Below, in pieces: positions 23,301-35,049 of a stretch of DNA of 64,000 bases. The first letter of the stretch is position 1; the number at the start of each line of letters is the position of its first letter. The notes under the pieces are model-generated. The model saw only the letters and a program-made list of their open reading frames with translations, had not been told where the DNA came from and made no database searches. The stretch is from Diogma glabrata (taxonomy: Eukaryota; Arthropoda; Insecta; Diptera; Cylindrotomidae). Location of the stretch: the NCBI GenBank assembly GCA_963693315.1, contig OY856188.1, positions 202,938,050 through 203,002,049 of the forward strand. Direction: 5' to 3'. Made by a program: the position numbers and the translations under genes.

Positions 23301-24488
23301 TATTGTCGTATACCTTAAGGTCATACAATTCATTATCCATACAGATGCCAAAACTTATTTTCAAGTGTATACCTCAAGTATACCTGCCATAGAAGTTCAT
23401 TTCCTCTCTTGAGTGTTCTCAACTTGACAGTTTCTTCAAACTCGACCGTAATCCAGAGTTCAATCTGTCATTTTGGTAAAAAAATCCCCCATTCGGCAAA
23501 GTATTCGGTGAAGTATTTATTTCAAGTTGTTATTATAACAAGTTTAAAACTTTATCATATTATTGCCCTCGGTAGTAAAAATAAATAATCAAAAATATAT
23601 GTGCGGTCATGTAAAATAATAACTTGTTCTAAATTCAAATATTTCATTCAGAAATCCAGTTTTTTTAGTGAACTTGAAAGTCTTCTTAATTCTTTCTTTA
23701 TCTTCTTTATCTTCGGAACAACTGTTAAATTTTTGTTGTTAGCATTGAAGAGGGCATATGTTTTTTTATTAATTTTAATTTTTCATGCTAGTTAACATGT
23801 CTATTGTTAAACGTTAATTATAAGATATAACAAATCAGTGTTACAGAAATTACAAATCTAAATAACGACTTTGGACCTATTATTATTAATCGATTCATTT
23901 AAACTGAAATTTGTATTTTCTGAATACAAACTTACCTTTATATAGATAGATAATTATAACAGCTGATGATGTAATATAATTTTGCAACCTTTATTATCAA
24001 TTTTACCTCACCTGTTTATTTCCTGGTTATTACCCTTTGAAGTGTTTTACTTTTTAATAGTGCTCTTTTCATTTACACTCAGGTTTGCCTATTTGACAAA
24101 TTGAAAAGGCACTCAATGAGTCGTTGACACTTATAAATGATAATTGTTAGTCACCACAGTTGCTAGTGTTTTGCTTTATGCGGTGTAATTCAATTATGGC
24201 CTTCTTAGTTTCGTTCTTAGAAAAGCCATTTAAACCGGTATTTTTTCTAAAGCCATTTTAACCGGTTGGATTTAACGAATCCGATTGCATCGCTGTCTCC
24301 AAGGAATTGTGTGATTTTTATTTAGACTAAGAACGTTACAGATTGCCTTTTTTAAATCGTAGTCCAGAACAGTTTTCGAGGTCGTTCTTATAATGACTCT
24401 GAGATAACTTTAAGCCATGTGAACAGAGTTCATAACAAATTCATTTTTAATGGAATGGAAATGGAGTTATAGCCCTTCAACCATCTCA
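20341..24488. other. Long AT-rich stretch with no recognised gene
   Basis: About 4.1 kb lack recognisable coding sequence. The longest frames (21186-21383, 22395-22583, 22641-22898, 23112-23318) have biased composition and no motif known to me. A host 5' exon or regulatory DNA could be hidden here, but nothing supports one. Confidence 0.4.
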
Positions 24489-24720
24489 AATTTATATAGC
24501 GAGCTGCTTAATTCTAGACAGACGCCCGCTTAAAGGCTTGAGTTCCATTGGTTTTAAGGCGCCAATGACTTACTGTGATATAGCATCATCTCGTGTATTA
24601 GTATGAGCTGTGTTTCCTCTTGCTCACCCACAACATTATACCCAATTCTGTTAGTGTTACCCAGGTAGTACATCGTGGAGGGAGAGGGATGTTGTCACCC
24701 AATGAATCGATCGTTTAGTG
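24489..24720 (-). mobile_element. Fragment of the RTE-like element 5' region
   Basis: Diverged copy of 15134-15350 in the same orientation, with matching blocks TTTATATAGCGAGCTGCTT, ACAGACGCCCGCT and GGCGCCAATGAC. No coding part follows directly. Confidence 0.55.
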
Positions 24721-24904
24721 CTGTTTTGCTTATGTTATAAACAGTTTTCTGTTTATACCGGGATATTACCAATAATTATAACAAAAAAATATATCAAAAA
24801 GGATTCTGCCCCGGTAAAGATCTCTATGTAACACAAATCTAATATTTCATTTTACTCCAAAAAGACGATGACAAAAAAATATGAAAAAATATAAAAAGAG
24901 AGGA

Positions 24905-25530
24905 ATGCATATTATTTTTTAAATAAAAAGTGTTGTGTAATAGGGTTTAGAATATGTGCCACAACAACACATAAATACCTTTTTAGACCTAGGTCCAAAC
25001 CTAGGTCCCACAACAACTGGCGTTCTAAGGTGCCTAAGGTGTTGATGAACGCTTTTTTAAACCTCTGCGGGTTGAAACCACCTGAGACTAAGGATTCCGG
25101 CAAACTATTTCATTTGTATGCAGTTTGGACAAAGAAGTCTTTCTGCGATCTGCCAGTATGATAGCGCGGGATCTCGACCGCTTCACTGATTGCGGTAGCC
25201 GATTGCCGAGTGGAACTGATTTCATCTGAACACTGCTGATGACGGTATTTGTAAAAAAACAACGAGGTCAGTAACAGTGCGACGATGTAGTAGGGTATCA
25301 AGTTTTGATGTCAAAGCTCGATCACCCACAATTCGTATAGCCCGCCTTTGAACAGAGTCCAAGATGGCCAAGATGGAAACAGAAGCAGCACCCCAAACTT
25401 GACAACAGTACTCCATACAGGGACGAATATAGGACTTATAAACATGGAGCAATTGGTATGGAGTGAAAATTTTTTTGCATCTATTTAGGAGGCCGAGTTT
25501 TTTAGACGCGCTTTTTGCCATCGCCATTAC
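24905..25530 (-). pseudogene. 5'-truncated non-LTR retrotransposon, C-terminal end
   Basis: On the minus strand the 25222-25527 frame reads ASKKLGLLNRCKKIFTPYQL.., YIRPCMEYCCQVWG and LDSVQRRAIRIVGD. This is the region following the RT domain in Jockey/CR1-type elements. After a frameshift the end continues through 24912-25220 with RSQKDFFVQTAYK and LPESLVSGGFNPQRFKKAF. Sequence identity ends abruptly at about 25530, consistent with 5' truncation during target-primed reverse transcription. It is not functional. Confidence 0.85.
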
Positions 25531-26869
25531 ATGATCTTAAAAAACTTCTTATAGCGTTTATTGATGATTGTAAAATTTTTGTAGCATTCTTTCTGGTCTA
25601 GAAACACCAACCGTTGGTTACTGCCTCACCAATATCACTACTCCCATAAATATACTATCCTATCCCCAACTATAAACATATTGTATTCTAATTATTCTAG
25701 TTCATAAAAGTTAGCTGCTGATGTCATCTTAATCTCCACAGCCGTCCAAACGTATCAACTTGACTATTGAAATCAAAACCTTACTAATTAATATAATATG
25801 TTCAACAATGAATTCCTTTAAATATCGTCAATCAATCTTCCTTGCAATACACATGTTGATCATCCTTCTTGTGACCACAAAAATTATAGATAAACATTTT
25901 TTCCTCTCCCAACAATATTAGAGTTCTATTATAAAAGAACTGTATTTTATTTTTCACCGCACAATTACCAGGATTCCAAGGAATTATTCACCAAATTTCT
26001 TTTCTTACTGTATATAAAATAAAACAAATCAAATTCATTTTCCGTGATATTTTTCACATTAATCTTCAATAAGATATTTATTTTTTTCTAATCATTTCTA
26101 ATCATTCAAAAAACGATGATATGTTCATATCAAGATCTAAAGTTATTCTTTTGCATTTATAAAAAAAAACATTTTTTTTCGAAAGTTAAAACTTTTGCTA
26201 AAATTATAATTAAAATGGTTTTACAGAACGAGTTTATTTTCTAAAAAAAAAAAGAAATCCATTTATTCTTTTTTCCTTTTTTCTTCAGAAATCCTTTTTT
26301 CAAATAAACATTACCCATACATTGAAAATCTTGCCGTATAAAAAAAAATAAAAGAAACAGACAGAGAAAAATTATTCAAATAAACCTGTTTAACACCATC
26401 AAATCATAACAATAAGGTCCTTCAAAATTCAAGCAATTATTAATATTGCGAACATATTTCAGTTCAAACATCACAAAATGAAGTACCTTATTATTTATAA
26501 ATGATGTCAAGATCAGCACATCTGCGCAGAATCAATATACTCCATTTCGTTATCTGTTTAACAAAAAAAATACATTTGTTTCTCATCAAAAAAAATTTGT
26601 TAGCCTCATCAACATAAGCTCACGTTTGAAGTGAAACTTCTTTAGATGTAAATGGTGTTCAGATAAGATGATAGATGTAAATGTTGTTTGATGTTGTAAG
26701 TTTTTTAACAGCTTCTATTGTATTTTAATAGAACAACTTCTATTAAAATATAAATCATTTATACGTAGAGTACTAGTAGTTTGAAGTGCCTTAATCCTGT
26801 TCAGCGCAGAGCTAATACACTCAACTCTTACTAATAAGCTTGATTATTTTCAGCACGGCACGAAATTTT
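25531..26869. other. AT-rich non-coding stretch
   Basis: No gene was recognised. Homopolymer runs are frequent between 26150 and 26400. Confidence 0.4.
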
Positions 26870-27074
26870 GCTTATCTGACAATTTTCTTCAAGTACATTA
26901 TGAATGAACGAAATTCCGCAGAGATAAAATCAATTTTACCTGAACCAGCAAATCTATTGCATTACACGAGAACAACTGCTGTGGCCCATCCATTTACGCT
27001 TCAAATAAATGTCGCCTTTCAACGTGATTTTTTCAACAGAGTCTCTCACCTCTGGAATGCATTATGGTCCAAAT
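26870..27074 (+). pseudogene. Non-LTR retrotransposon C-terminal end, part 1
   Basis: The plus-strand frame contains TRTTAVAHPFTLQ and RDFFNRVSHLWNAL, the usual terminal motif (RTxRLWNxLP) of Jockey/CR1-type proteins. The frame is cut right after WNAL by an inserted element. The same protein resumes beyond it at 27740 with PSWVFPDSYN. Confidence 0.75.
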
Positions 27075-27742
27075 ACATGTGCAGAATTCTGCATGCAGCG
27101 AAATTAGAACATCTGTTGTTATATGAGAGCAATTACATGTAAATTCTGCATGCAGAAAAATTATGCAAGATATCTCTAATTCTAATTTCGCTGCACAAAA
27201 GCAGTGCTACCACAATAAAAAAAACAAAAACTATTTGAAAACTCAGATAAAAATGGATGATTTTGACATTTTGTTTGAAAATGAACTATTTTTTTTATAA
27301 CTCAAATGAAAATGATTGATATTTTTTTGAAAATGAAATTATTTTTGTAATGATTATTTGTTTATAAAGATATTCAAATATTTTAAATAATCCAAATTAT
27401 AAAATAATTAAAACTAATATTGTTAATAAATAAATTTTTAGGAAGGATTATCGGAAACAGTGGTTTCTAGTGGATATGTAATTTGAGCTTAAATTTTAAT
27501 TTAGACATAAACGTTTTTACAGGCATTCAATTATTTTCTTCTATCTTTTAATTAAAAAGACAGTTTTCTTTAAATTGCGACAATTTTTACTTATAACTAT
27601 TTCATAATACGTAAGAACACGAACTGTCATTGTTACGAAAATTCTTCACGTCAAATATATAAAAATTCTGCACATCTATTTTAGATGCAGATATGCATGC
27701 AGCACTGCGTGCAGACTTTCTGCACATGTATTTTGGGCATTA
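27072..27742. mobile_element. TIR element inserted in the non-LTR fragment, TTA or longer duplication
   Basis: The pre-insertion coding sequence, TGGAATGCATTACCTTC, is split into GCATTA on the left and GCATTACC on the right. The ends are inverted repeats around AAATACATGTGCAGAA. A second inverted pair, GCAGCGAAATTAGAAC (27097-27112) and GTTCTAATTTCGCTGC-like sequence (27178-27194), lies near the left end. The parsimonious duplication is TTA, as in PIF/Harbinger, though up to 6 bp (GCATTA) is compatible. No transposase is seen. Confidence 0.65.
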
Positions 27743-27830
27743 CCTTCTTGGGTTTTCCCCGATAGCTATAATTCTCAATATTTTAAAGTTAACGTTAGTA
27801 AATTTCTTAATGAAACTTAATTTATTTAAA
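27738..27830 (+). pseudogene. Non-LTR retrotransposon C-terminal end, part 2
   Basis: The sequence continues in the same protein as 26870-27074, reading PSWVFPDSYNSQYFKVNVS and then KFLNE before ending. This proves that the intervening 0.67 kb is an insertion. Confidence 0.75.
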
Positions 27831-28440
27831 CATAATCCTAATCCATAGTTGGCATGGTATCTTCGGATATTCAGAGACGTTAATTTATAGTTTATTAGAA
27901 TTAACACTATAAACATGTCTAACTTTAAATTAAAAAAATGAATTTTTTTCTAATGTGAAATATATAAAACAATTATCTAATCTTTAGTTAAAAATTATGA
28001 ATTTTTAATAAACGTTTATTAAAAAAAATTTACTTAAAATGGTTCAGATAAAATGAAAGATATCTGTTGAATAATATAATTCTTAACTTTCAAATGAGTA
28101 TGTATTACTCAACAATATACAACAACATACAGTAAACAATTGTATATACTTCACAATATATTATTCACAATATTAACAAAACTATTTGACAATATTAAAT
28201 CTTGTTACACTATCAAATCCATGTAAAAACATTAAAAATAAGATTATTATGTATACATACATAAATATAACCATAATTATACTTATCGTTACATAGCGCG
28301 TAACAAAAATTTTAAACAGATGCGTCGCTAAAGAAGTTTCACTTCAAAAATAAAATAAAACACCAATTGATTATACACCGAAATAAAAGATTCGTTAATT
28401 GAGTTTGAACGAAAGATATACATTATGAAGTAAGAAACTA
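27831..28440. other. AT-rich non-coding stretch
   Basis: It probably holds the 3' tail of the non-LTR fragment and then unassigned sequence up to the Tc1 left end. No gene was recognised. Confidence 0.4.
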
Positions 28441-28843
28441 CAGTACCTGATCATTGAATTGTACTCACGATAAAATTTTTAAGCAAATGTAAATTACATA
28501 CCCGTATAAACAATTTTGATACCAAATGTTAGTTTATCCTAAAATTGATTATGATATGTGTGAATCCCCTTGTTAGCTGTCAAAACTTATGCAGTTTAGA
28601 TGATAGTAAAAAGGTAAATTAAAAAAAGATTGAAAAATACGGAGTGAATGATTTTAATATTTTATGCAATTTTGTCTATAAATTAGTGAAAATATTGACG
28701 CATATTTAAGTTTTATAATTTTTTGGTAAGTCTATAATCTTTTACAATACATATGACAAATAATAAGAATTAATTGGGACGCCAATTTCAAGCAATTAGC
28801 GGAAAATTTAAACGCTGTTATAGGTACCGGAAAAACAATTTCC

Positions 28844-29528
28844 GTGGCAGTCAAACTGCAAATTAAAGTGTTACTAGAAGAAACTAATATGAGCCAACGC
28901 GAAATTGCAAAAAAATTCAATGTCTCCCAATCATTAGTAAAAAATATTAGTAAAAAAGTAAAAAACGGCGAAAGTTTGGTGCCACAGTATAAGGGATCAC
29001 AAAGGAAAACCACCTCCAGGGAGGATAGAAAAATAGTACACTGTGCTGAAAATCTTCGACGAAAACCTCTTTGAGTTATTCATCAACATATTTTAACTGC
29101 CGGAGTTCAGGTTTCAGAAATGACTGTCAGAAGACGGTTGAAAGAAGCAAACCTTATAGGTCGTCGTCCAGCAAAAAAACAAAAACTGACTCCGAGTATG
29201 ATTAAGAAGCGTCTGATGTGGGCAAAAAGATATAGACATTATACTGAGTCAGCTTGGATGAAAGTAAGTTCAAAAAGATATTAAACTGTAGTTGTAAGTT
29301 GATAAATTTTAAATTCTTTTAATATATTTAATGTCCATAGGTTTGCTTCTCTGATGAATCTATGATACAGATCACAGATGAGCGAAATATTTTTGTACGT
29401 CGCCGTCCAAATGAAAAGTTTTTGCCCCAGTGTGTTACTCAAACTATTAAACAGCCAACACAAGTTATGATTTGGAGTATGATTTCTGCCAAAGGGGTTG
29501 GAGAAAAACATTTTGTTGATGGTAGTAT
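28844..29528 (+). pseudogene. Tc1-like transposase, N-terminal part, with intron
   Basis: The N-terminus is a helix-turn-helix DNA-binding region (MSQREIAKKFNVSQSLVKNI). After an in-frame TGA at 29072 the second binding domain continues, with VSEMTVRRRLKEANL and a basic linker. A small intron follows at 29264-29340 (GTAAGT..ATAG), after which the catalytic core starts with VCFSDES, where the first catalytic Asp is encoded near 29353. The frame then runs to KGVGEKHFVDG and is cut by the LTR insertion. The stop and the insertion make it inactive. Confidence 0.85.
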
Positions 29529-29870
29529 TGATGAGATCTTTTTAGTTACCAATTAATTAAAACACTTTAGATATAGTTTATTAGAGTTTATTTAAATTAA
29601 TTAATTATATTTATTTAGAAAGGTGTGTACACTTCGTTGTCTAATTAATTACTATATCTATTCTAATAATGTATGCTTTTATTTCGAATGGATTTATGAG
29701 GTAAGCATTTATATTCGACACCGCACATGCCAAATATATTATTTGTTTTCCGGTGCTCGCTTGCACACGCCAAGCATATTTTGCTTACCGTTGCATTTCA
29801 TTATTAAAGAAATATACCTTGTACTTTTCTTTAATAATGAAATATAGTGAGCTCATAAAGACTCACTACA
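29529..29870 (-). repeat. 3' LTR (342 bp)
   Basis: It begins TGATGAGATC and ends ACTCACTACA on the plus strand, giving TG..CA termini. It matches the LTR at 37302-37643 base for base as far as I can read. A 74-codon open frame inside each LTR has no recognisable product. Confidence 0.92.
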
Positions 29871-29883
29871 CCTCCCTTCTTTT
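29871..29883 (-). promoter_or_regulatory. Polypurine tract
   Basis: Read on the minus strand, AAAAGAAGGGAGG lies immediately before the 3' LTR. This is the position and composition needed to prime plus-strand DNA synthesis. Confidence 0.8.
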
Positions 29884-30367
29884 AGTGAATGATGTTCACA
29901 TCATTCATGCCAATCGTCAATATGAAAATTAATTGTATATGCAATTATCGTTATTATTATATTTGAAACGGCGCCTTGTTTCAAATAGTACAATGAACGC
30001 ATTACACTTATTAAAAATAACAACAGTCTCTAAATTACAAATTTTAAAACAATATTTTTTTCTATGTTTATGATCTGTTTGTATGATTTTATTGTACTTA
30101 GAGACTACGTACTCTTCCCTTCCTTTTTTGGAATAGCTGAAGGCTTAGTTTAATTAACAGCATTATTTAAATTCTTAAATTAAAAAAATAATCCATAACG
30201 TATACATTTAAAAAGAATTATCAAATTACTGAAATTCTATTTTTAATAATAATTAACTAACTATAAAAATGAAAATATTTAATTATAATTTTAAAAATAA
30301 TTACTAACTGAAAGCAAAGCATTCTTAATATTAATATTTTTTATATTTAGCTAAATTTGATTAATTC
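29884..30367. other. Untranslated region between pol and the 3' LTR
   Basis: About 480 bp of AT-rich sequence separate the pol stop from the polypurine tract. There is no envelope or other frame, consistent with a non-envelope-carrying lineage. Confidence 0.6.
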
Positions 30368-32703
30368 TTAATTTTTCTTTAATCGATTCTTATGAACGAT
30401 TTTTTCTTTTTTTGTTATGGGATCCTCAATCACTATATTGTGTTTTGGTAGGATTTTTTTTACAATATATGGTCCTGTATAAAAGGATTCTAGCTTATGT
30501 CTATTTTCGTTTGTTAAAAATACTCTATCTGTAATTGATACTTGTAATGGGTTAATGTTTTTATCGTAATAAATTTTTCTTCTTATCTTTTCTTGTTCTA
30601 TTAATGTTTTGGCTCTTTTTAAGGCTACTTGTAATTTGAATTTTAAATGTTTTACATAATCATCAGGGTTATAAAGAGGGTCAACTTTATCATTAAAAAT
30701 TTCGTCAATTGAATTAGCTCTATTACCAAATATTAATTCAAACGGTGTGTAGAGATGGGTTAAATTTGGAGTAGTATTATACGAAAATGCATATATGGAC
30801 AACCAATCATCCCAATCATTGGTTTCTAAATTCATATAATTTCTTAAGAATACATTTATTTCCCTGTGATTTCTCTCTATTTTTCCCAACGTTTCATGGT
30901 GATAGGCAGTGGATATTGCATGTTTAATTCTTAGAGTTTCGCATATATTTTTGATAATTGAATTACAATATTCTGTCCCTTGATCAGATTTTATCGTTTT
31001 CATTGGTCCAAAAACTAAAATAATTCTTTCTATTAAAGCTTTTGCTATTGTAATTGCCTCTTTGTTTGGTATTGGAACGATGATTACATAGTTGGTTAGT
31101 TCACATTGAGCGGTTAATGCATATCTATTATCATTAATAGTTATAGGTAAAGGTCCTATAGTATCTATTTGCACGATATCGAACGCTTTGTTAGGTGTTT
31201 CTGTAATTATTAGATTTTCTTTTGTTTTTCTTAATACTTTATTTTTAGCACATTTGTTGCAATTTTTTATGTAGGTAGCTATGTCCTTAGACATACCTTT
31301 CCATTCGTAAACTGATTTTATTTTTGCTATAGTTTTCCTTTGTCCTGTATGACCACCTAATATTGGATCATCATGATATTTTTTTATTATATTCTCTCTT
31401 TCTTCTTTATTCATAATATTTTTGCGCGCTTTTGTAATAATTATATTTAACATTTTTAAATTGATGTTGGCCAACTTAATAAATTTTTTACTATCAATGT
31501 ATTTAAATATGACGTCATTAGTATATATCTTTAAATTATAAATATTTAATTTGCAAGCTAAGGCCTCTAGCTTCGATAAAAATTGTCCGAAGTCAATTTC
31601 ATCATTCACAAATTTATTAATTGGTAACAATTTTAACTCATTAAAATTGTACACTTCATTTTTAAATTTTTCTTTTCTGTTTTTAGGACATTGTAGCAAT
31701 AGGGTTAAACATTTGTTGTTATTTGTGTCAATAAACTTAAGACATGGAATTTTAACAAGATTATTATCATTATTGTCATACAATACTTTTGTTGTTTCTA
31801 CTGAAATTTCTTTGTCATTTTTAGGATTTAGTATTTTGTTAGACATCGATCTCGTTTGAATGGTTAGAATTGTTTTAATAGAAGATGTTAGAGTTTTTAA
31901 ATCTTCGATTGCGATTCGCGATAACGCGTCTGCGGTAACATTGGTATAACCTCTTACGTGTTCTACTTCAAAATCGTATTCTTCTAGTTCTAATCGAATT
32001 CGTGTTAGTCTGGAGGAAGGATTCTTTAAGGAAAAGAGATGAACTAGGGGCTTATGATCTGATCTAATTAAAAATTTATTGCCAAACACGTATGGTCTAA
32101 AGTGATTTATAGCGAAAAAGATTGCTAATAATTCCTGTTCAATTGTTGACTTGTTTGATTCTCCACGTGTAAAAGTTTTTGAAAAATATGCTACTGGTAG
32201 ATCATTATTGGAATGTTCTTGACTTAGAGTTGCGCCGCATCCAATCTTGGAAGCGTCTGTAGTGATTATAAATTTTTTATTGAAATCTGGGTATTGCAAT
32301 ATTGGAGGATTTTGTAAATAATTTTTTATTATTTCAAATGCCTTTTGGCAGATAGGAGTCCAGTTGAAAGTTTCATTTTTCCTCGTAAGTTTATTTAATG
32401 GAGCGGTTGTTTCTGCAAATTTAGGAATAAATTTTCTGTAGAAATTAGCAAATGCCACGAATCGTCTGGTATCATCTGCATTTTGTGGGACAGGATAATT
32501 TTTGATAGCATGTAGTTTGGATGGATCAATTTTAATTCCATCAGCAGTGCACTGATGTCCAAGAAAGGTAACTTCACTTCTGAAGAAGGAACATTTTTTT
32601 GGGTTTAATTTTAGGTTGAATTTTCTACAAGTTTCAAATACTTGTTGAAGGTTTTTTAAATGATGGTTTTCTGAACAACCAATTACTATTACATCATCCA
32701 TAT
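30368..32703 (-). CDS. pol: pol, downstream part: RT C-terminal half, RNase H, integrase
   Basis: The frame opens with the catalytic MDDVIVIG of reverse transcriptase, continuing through KCSFFRSEVTFLGH. RNase H follows with TDASKIGCGATLSQ, an IEQELLAI segment, RSDHKPL and TADALSR. After a spacer comes the integrase HHCC finger (GGHTGQRKTI..CNKCAKNK). The DDE core follows: first Asp in VQIDTIGPL, second in IKSDQGTEYCNS, and Glu in ETLGKIERNHR. The C-terminus ends with a basic KNRLKKN. The frame is uninterrupted over about 775 codons. Its N-terminal half lies beyond the inserted solo LTR at 32704-33712, so no whole Pol can be made from this copy unless the insert is removed. Confidence 0.93.
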
Positions 32704-33717
32704 TGTTCACGCTGGATCCAGGTTTATGTTGTTATTTTCCTGCAAATATAAAAAAATCATCTTGAAAGTAAATTTAATCTAAAAATGGATCTAAATTTTC
32801 TTATCTCTCTTAAATCCAACGTTGATATCCTCCACAGTCGTTTGTTGCTTTGAAATTAGCTGCAAGAGATAAAAACAAGTATTAATAAGGATATTTTTCT
32901 AGATAATTATTAGATATTGTTTACCTTTTACATTATTTTTTGAAATGTCATTCTGACATTGTTGGTTTGTTTATTCAGCTCAGTTCGCATTTTCACCACT
33001 TTTTAAAAACTGGCGTATCCGTTAGCGATAAAACAGTTTAGTTCAGCAATATTTGTTGAGGTGTTGAAAATGTGTGGCTCTGTTGAAAGTAAAAGGTTCC
33101 ACGTACTCATGTACATTTTGTATTTATAGCTGTGTAATTATAATTGTAATATAGTTTTTTTAGATTTTTTTGAAGTCAAAGTTTGGTCTTCATTTGTTTG
33201 AGTTGTGTTTTCGAAATTAAAATGTTAAGATGTATTCAATATGCTTGCTGTGAAAATAAAGTTGTGAATTAGAGAAGTACATTGTGTTTTTGATAGGAGT
33301 GGGGCTTGAGACGAGTGCTCAAAGGGACTTGATATTGGGCCTCTCATAGTTTTTTCTCTTCAACAGGTGTGGTCGATATTGGGAACCGCCGCCATTGTTA
33401 GGCAACTATAATTCAAAATATTTATCATCGTCATCGAAGCCTATGATTAGGCAAATATATTTCAAAAATAGTTATCATCGTCATCGAGGCCTATGATTAG
33501 GCAAATATATTTCAAAATATTAATCATCGTCATCGAGGCCTATGATTAGGCACATATAATTCAAAATATTTATCATCGTCATCGAGGCCTATGATTAGGC
33601 AAATATAATTCAACTACTTATCATCTGCCGTGATGCCTTCCCGGTAAGTTTTTAGTTCTTCCATCAAAATATAAATACAGTCCACTACTTGCTTGACTGG
33701 GAGGCTTCGCCACATAT
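32699..33717 (+). mobile_element. Putative solo LTR inside pol, 5-bp target duplication
   Basis: The insert 32704-33712 (1009 bp) starts TGTTCACGCTGGATCC and ends GAGGCTTCGCCA, giving TG..CA termini. It is flanked by CATAT at 32699-32703 and 33713-33717. It splits the RT motif between FLYM and DDV. It has no protein frame or terminal inverted repeats beyond TG..CA, so a solo LTR is the best explanation. The orientation is inferred as plus from a possible polyadenylation motif (AAAATAAAG near 33255). A BEL/Pao or Gypsy source is possible. Confidence 0.75.
33385..33615. repeat. Minisatellite of about 58 bp, about four copies
   Basis: The motif TATCATCGTCATCGAGGCCT, then ATGATTAGGCAAATATA and TTCAAAATATT, is repeated about four times with small changes. 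It lies near the 3' end of the putative solo LTR. LTRs with internal minisatellites are length-variable and useful for family identification. Confidence 0.9.
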
Positions 33718-35049
33718 AAAGAAAAGCGCTTTCTGGTGCAACACCAGAAAAAGCCAATGACATCATTCTTTGGAAAGAATTTGGTGCTATTTTTAAACCG
33801 AATGGAACACGGGTGAAACGAAATGTTCCAAAATCTGTAGAAAAAGCTGTGCAATCTCTTGATTCTTCTTCCAATTCTATTTGATGAAATCCACTTAAAA
33901 GGTCTAAGACTGTAAAATATTTTGCCCTTCCTAGCTGATCCAAAATCTCTTCAATTCTAGGAATAGGATAAACATCGCCAATCAGTTTTCGATTCAATTG
34001 TCTAAAATCAACTACAAGTCTGTGTCTTTGTTTGTTACAACCTGGTAGAGATTTTTTCGGTACCAAGAATATAGGACTAGAATATTCAGAAATGCTTGGT
34101 TCAACTATTTTATTATCGATTAGTTTTTGGACTTGTGTTCTTATTTCTTGTTTTTGAGAGTTGGGCAATCGATAGTTTTTAATATAGACTGGGTTATCAT
34201 CCATTAGTCTCAACTTTTGCTTATAAAAATTATTCGAAGATAAAGGTTCATCTTCAAGACCAAAAATGTCGTAATTATTCTTGATTAAATTTTCAAATTT
34301 GTTCCTAATATAACCATTAATATGGTTATTATTTTGAATAATATGATTGTAAATTTGGGTATTTCTGATACTATTTTCATTTGGTTTTTGTTTAAAAATT
34401 TCAAAGTCTGTCAATTTTTCAAAATTAAATTTGGATATTGGTATGTTAATTGAATCTGAATTTGTATTTAAAATTTTAACAATTGGTTTCCCAGAAGAAA
34501 CTATTGAACTTGCTACAAAAACGCCTGGCATTAATTCTTTGTTTAAAATTACCATATCTTCGTTTAACAATATCGGAACAGTTCTAAATACTTCAGCTCT
34601 CGGAGGTATTGTCAGAATGTTTTTATTGAACGATTCGTTAACAGGTATTTCAACACTTTTAGAGCCATTAAAATCAAAATTTAAAGTTAAAGTCCAATTT
34701 TCATAATTTAATATACATTTATAAGTACTTAAGAAGTCTTGCCCTAATATTCCATCTGTAGGTATATTCAAGTCATTTTGTAGTACATGTAATTTTACTT
34801 TAAGTGCATAATTTGGAATGAAAATTTCTGTATTTAAGGTACCCAATGAGTTTACAATGGTATTTGTAACACCTTTTATTTCTATTATGTTTTGCTTGTC
34901 AACATTTGTTATGTTATTATTTTTAATTAAAGAAATTTCAGCACCAGAATCTATTAGAAAAGTTTTAATTCTATCAGAGTTTGATATTTTAAATTTTACG
35001 ACGGTTGCATAATTTAGATTAATAGTATAAACCTGTTTTAATTTTTGTG
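33713..35049 (-). CDS. pol: pol, upstream part: protease and RT N-terminal half
   Basis: The frame overlaps the gag end in the -1 register, so expression by -1 frameshifting is likely. It begins with an aspartic protease whose active site LIDSGAEISLIK is encoded at about 34935-34965, with GILGQDFL further on as the second conserved protease motif. Reverse transcriptase follows: SEYSSPIFLVPKK, RLVVDFRQLN, FTVLDLLSGFHQIEL (first catalytic Asp) and FGLKIAPNSFQRMM. The true frame is broken after FLYM at 33713, where the solo LTR insertion adds a short foreign tail ending near 33614. An alternative shorter start at 34846 would omit the protease active site, so it is unlikely. Confidence 0.92.

Noticed and set aside
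29623..29847. 74-codon frame present in both LTRs (also 37396-37620)
   Set aside because: It is inside the LTR regulatory sequence, opposite to the element's coding strand, and repeated only because the LTRs are identical.
31551..31859. Plus-strand frames within pol and gag (also 34431-34706 and 35492-35782)
   Set aside because: They are antisense shadows of the well supported minus-strand pol and gag.
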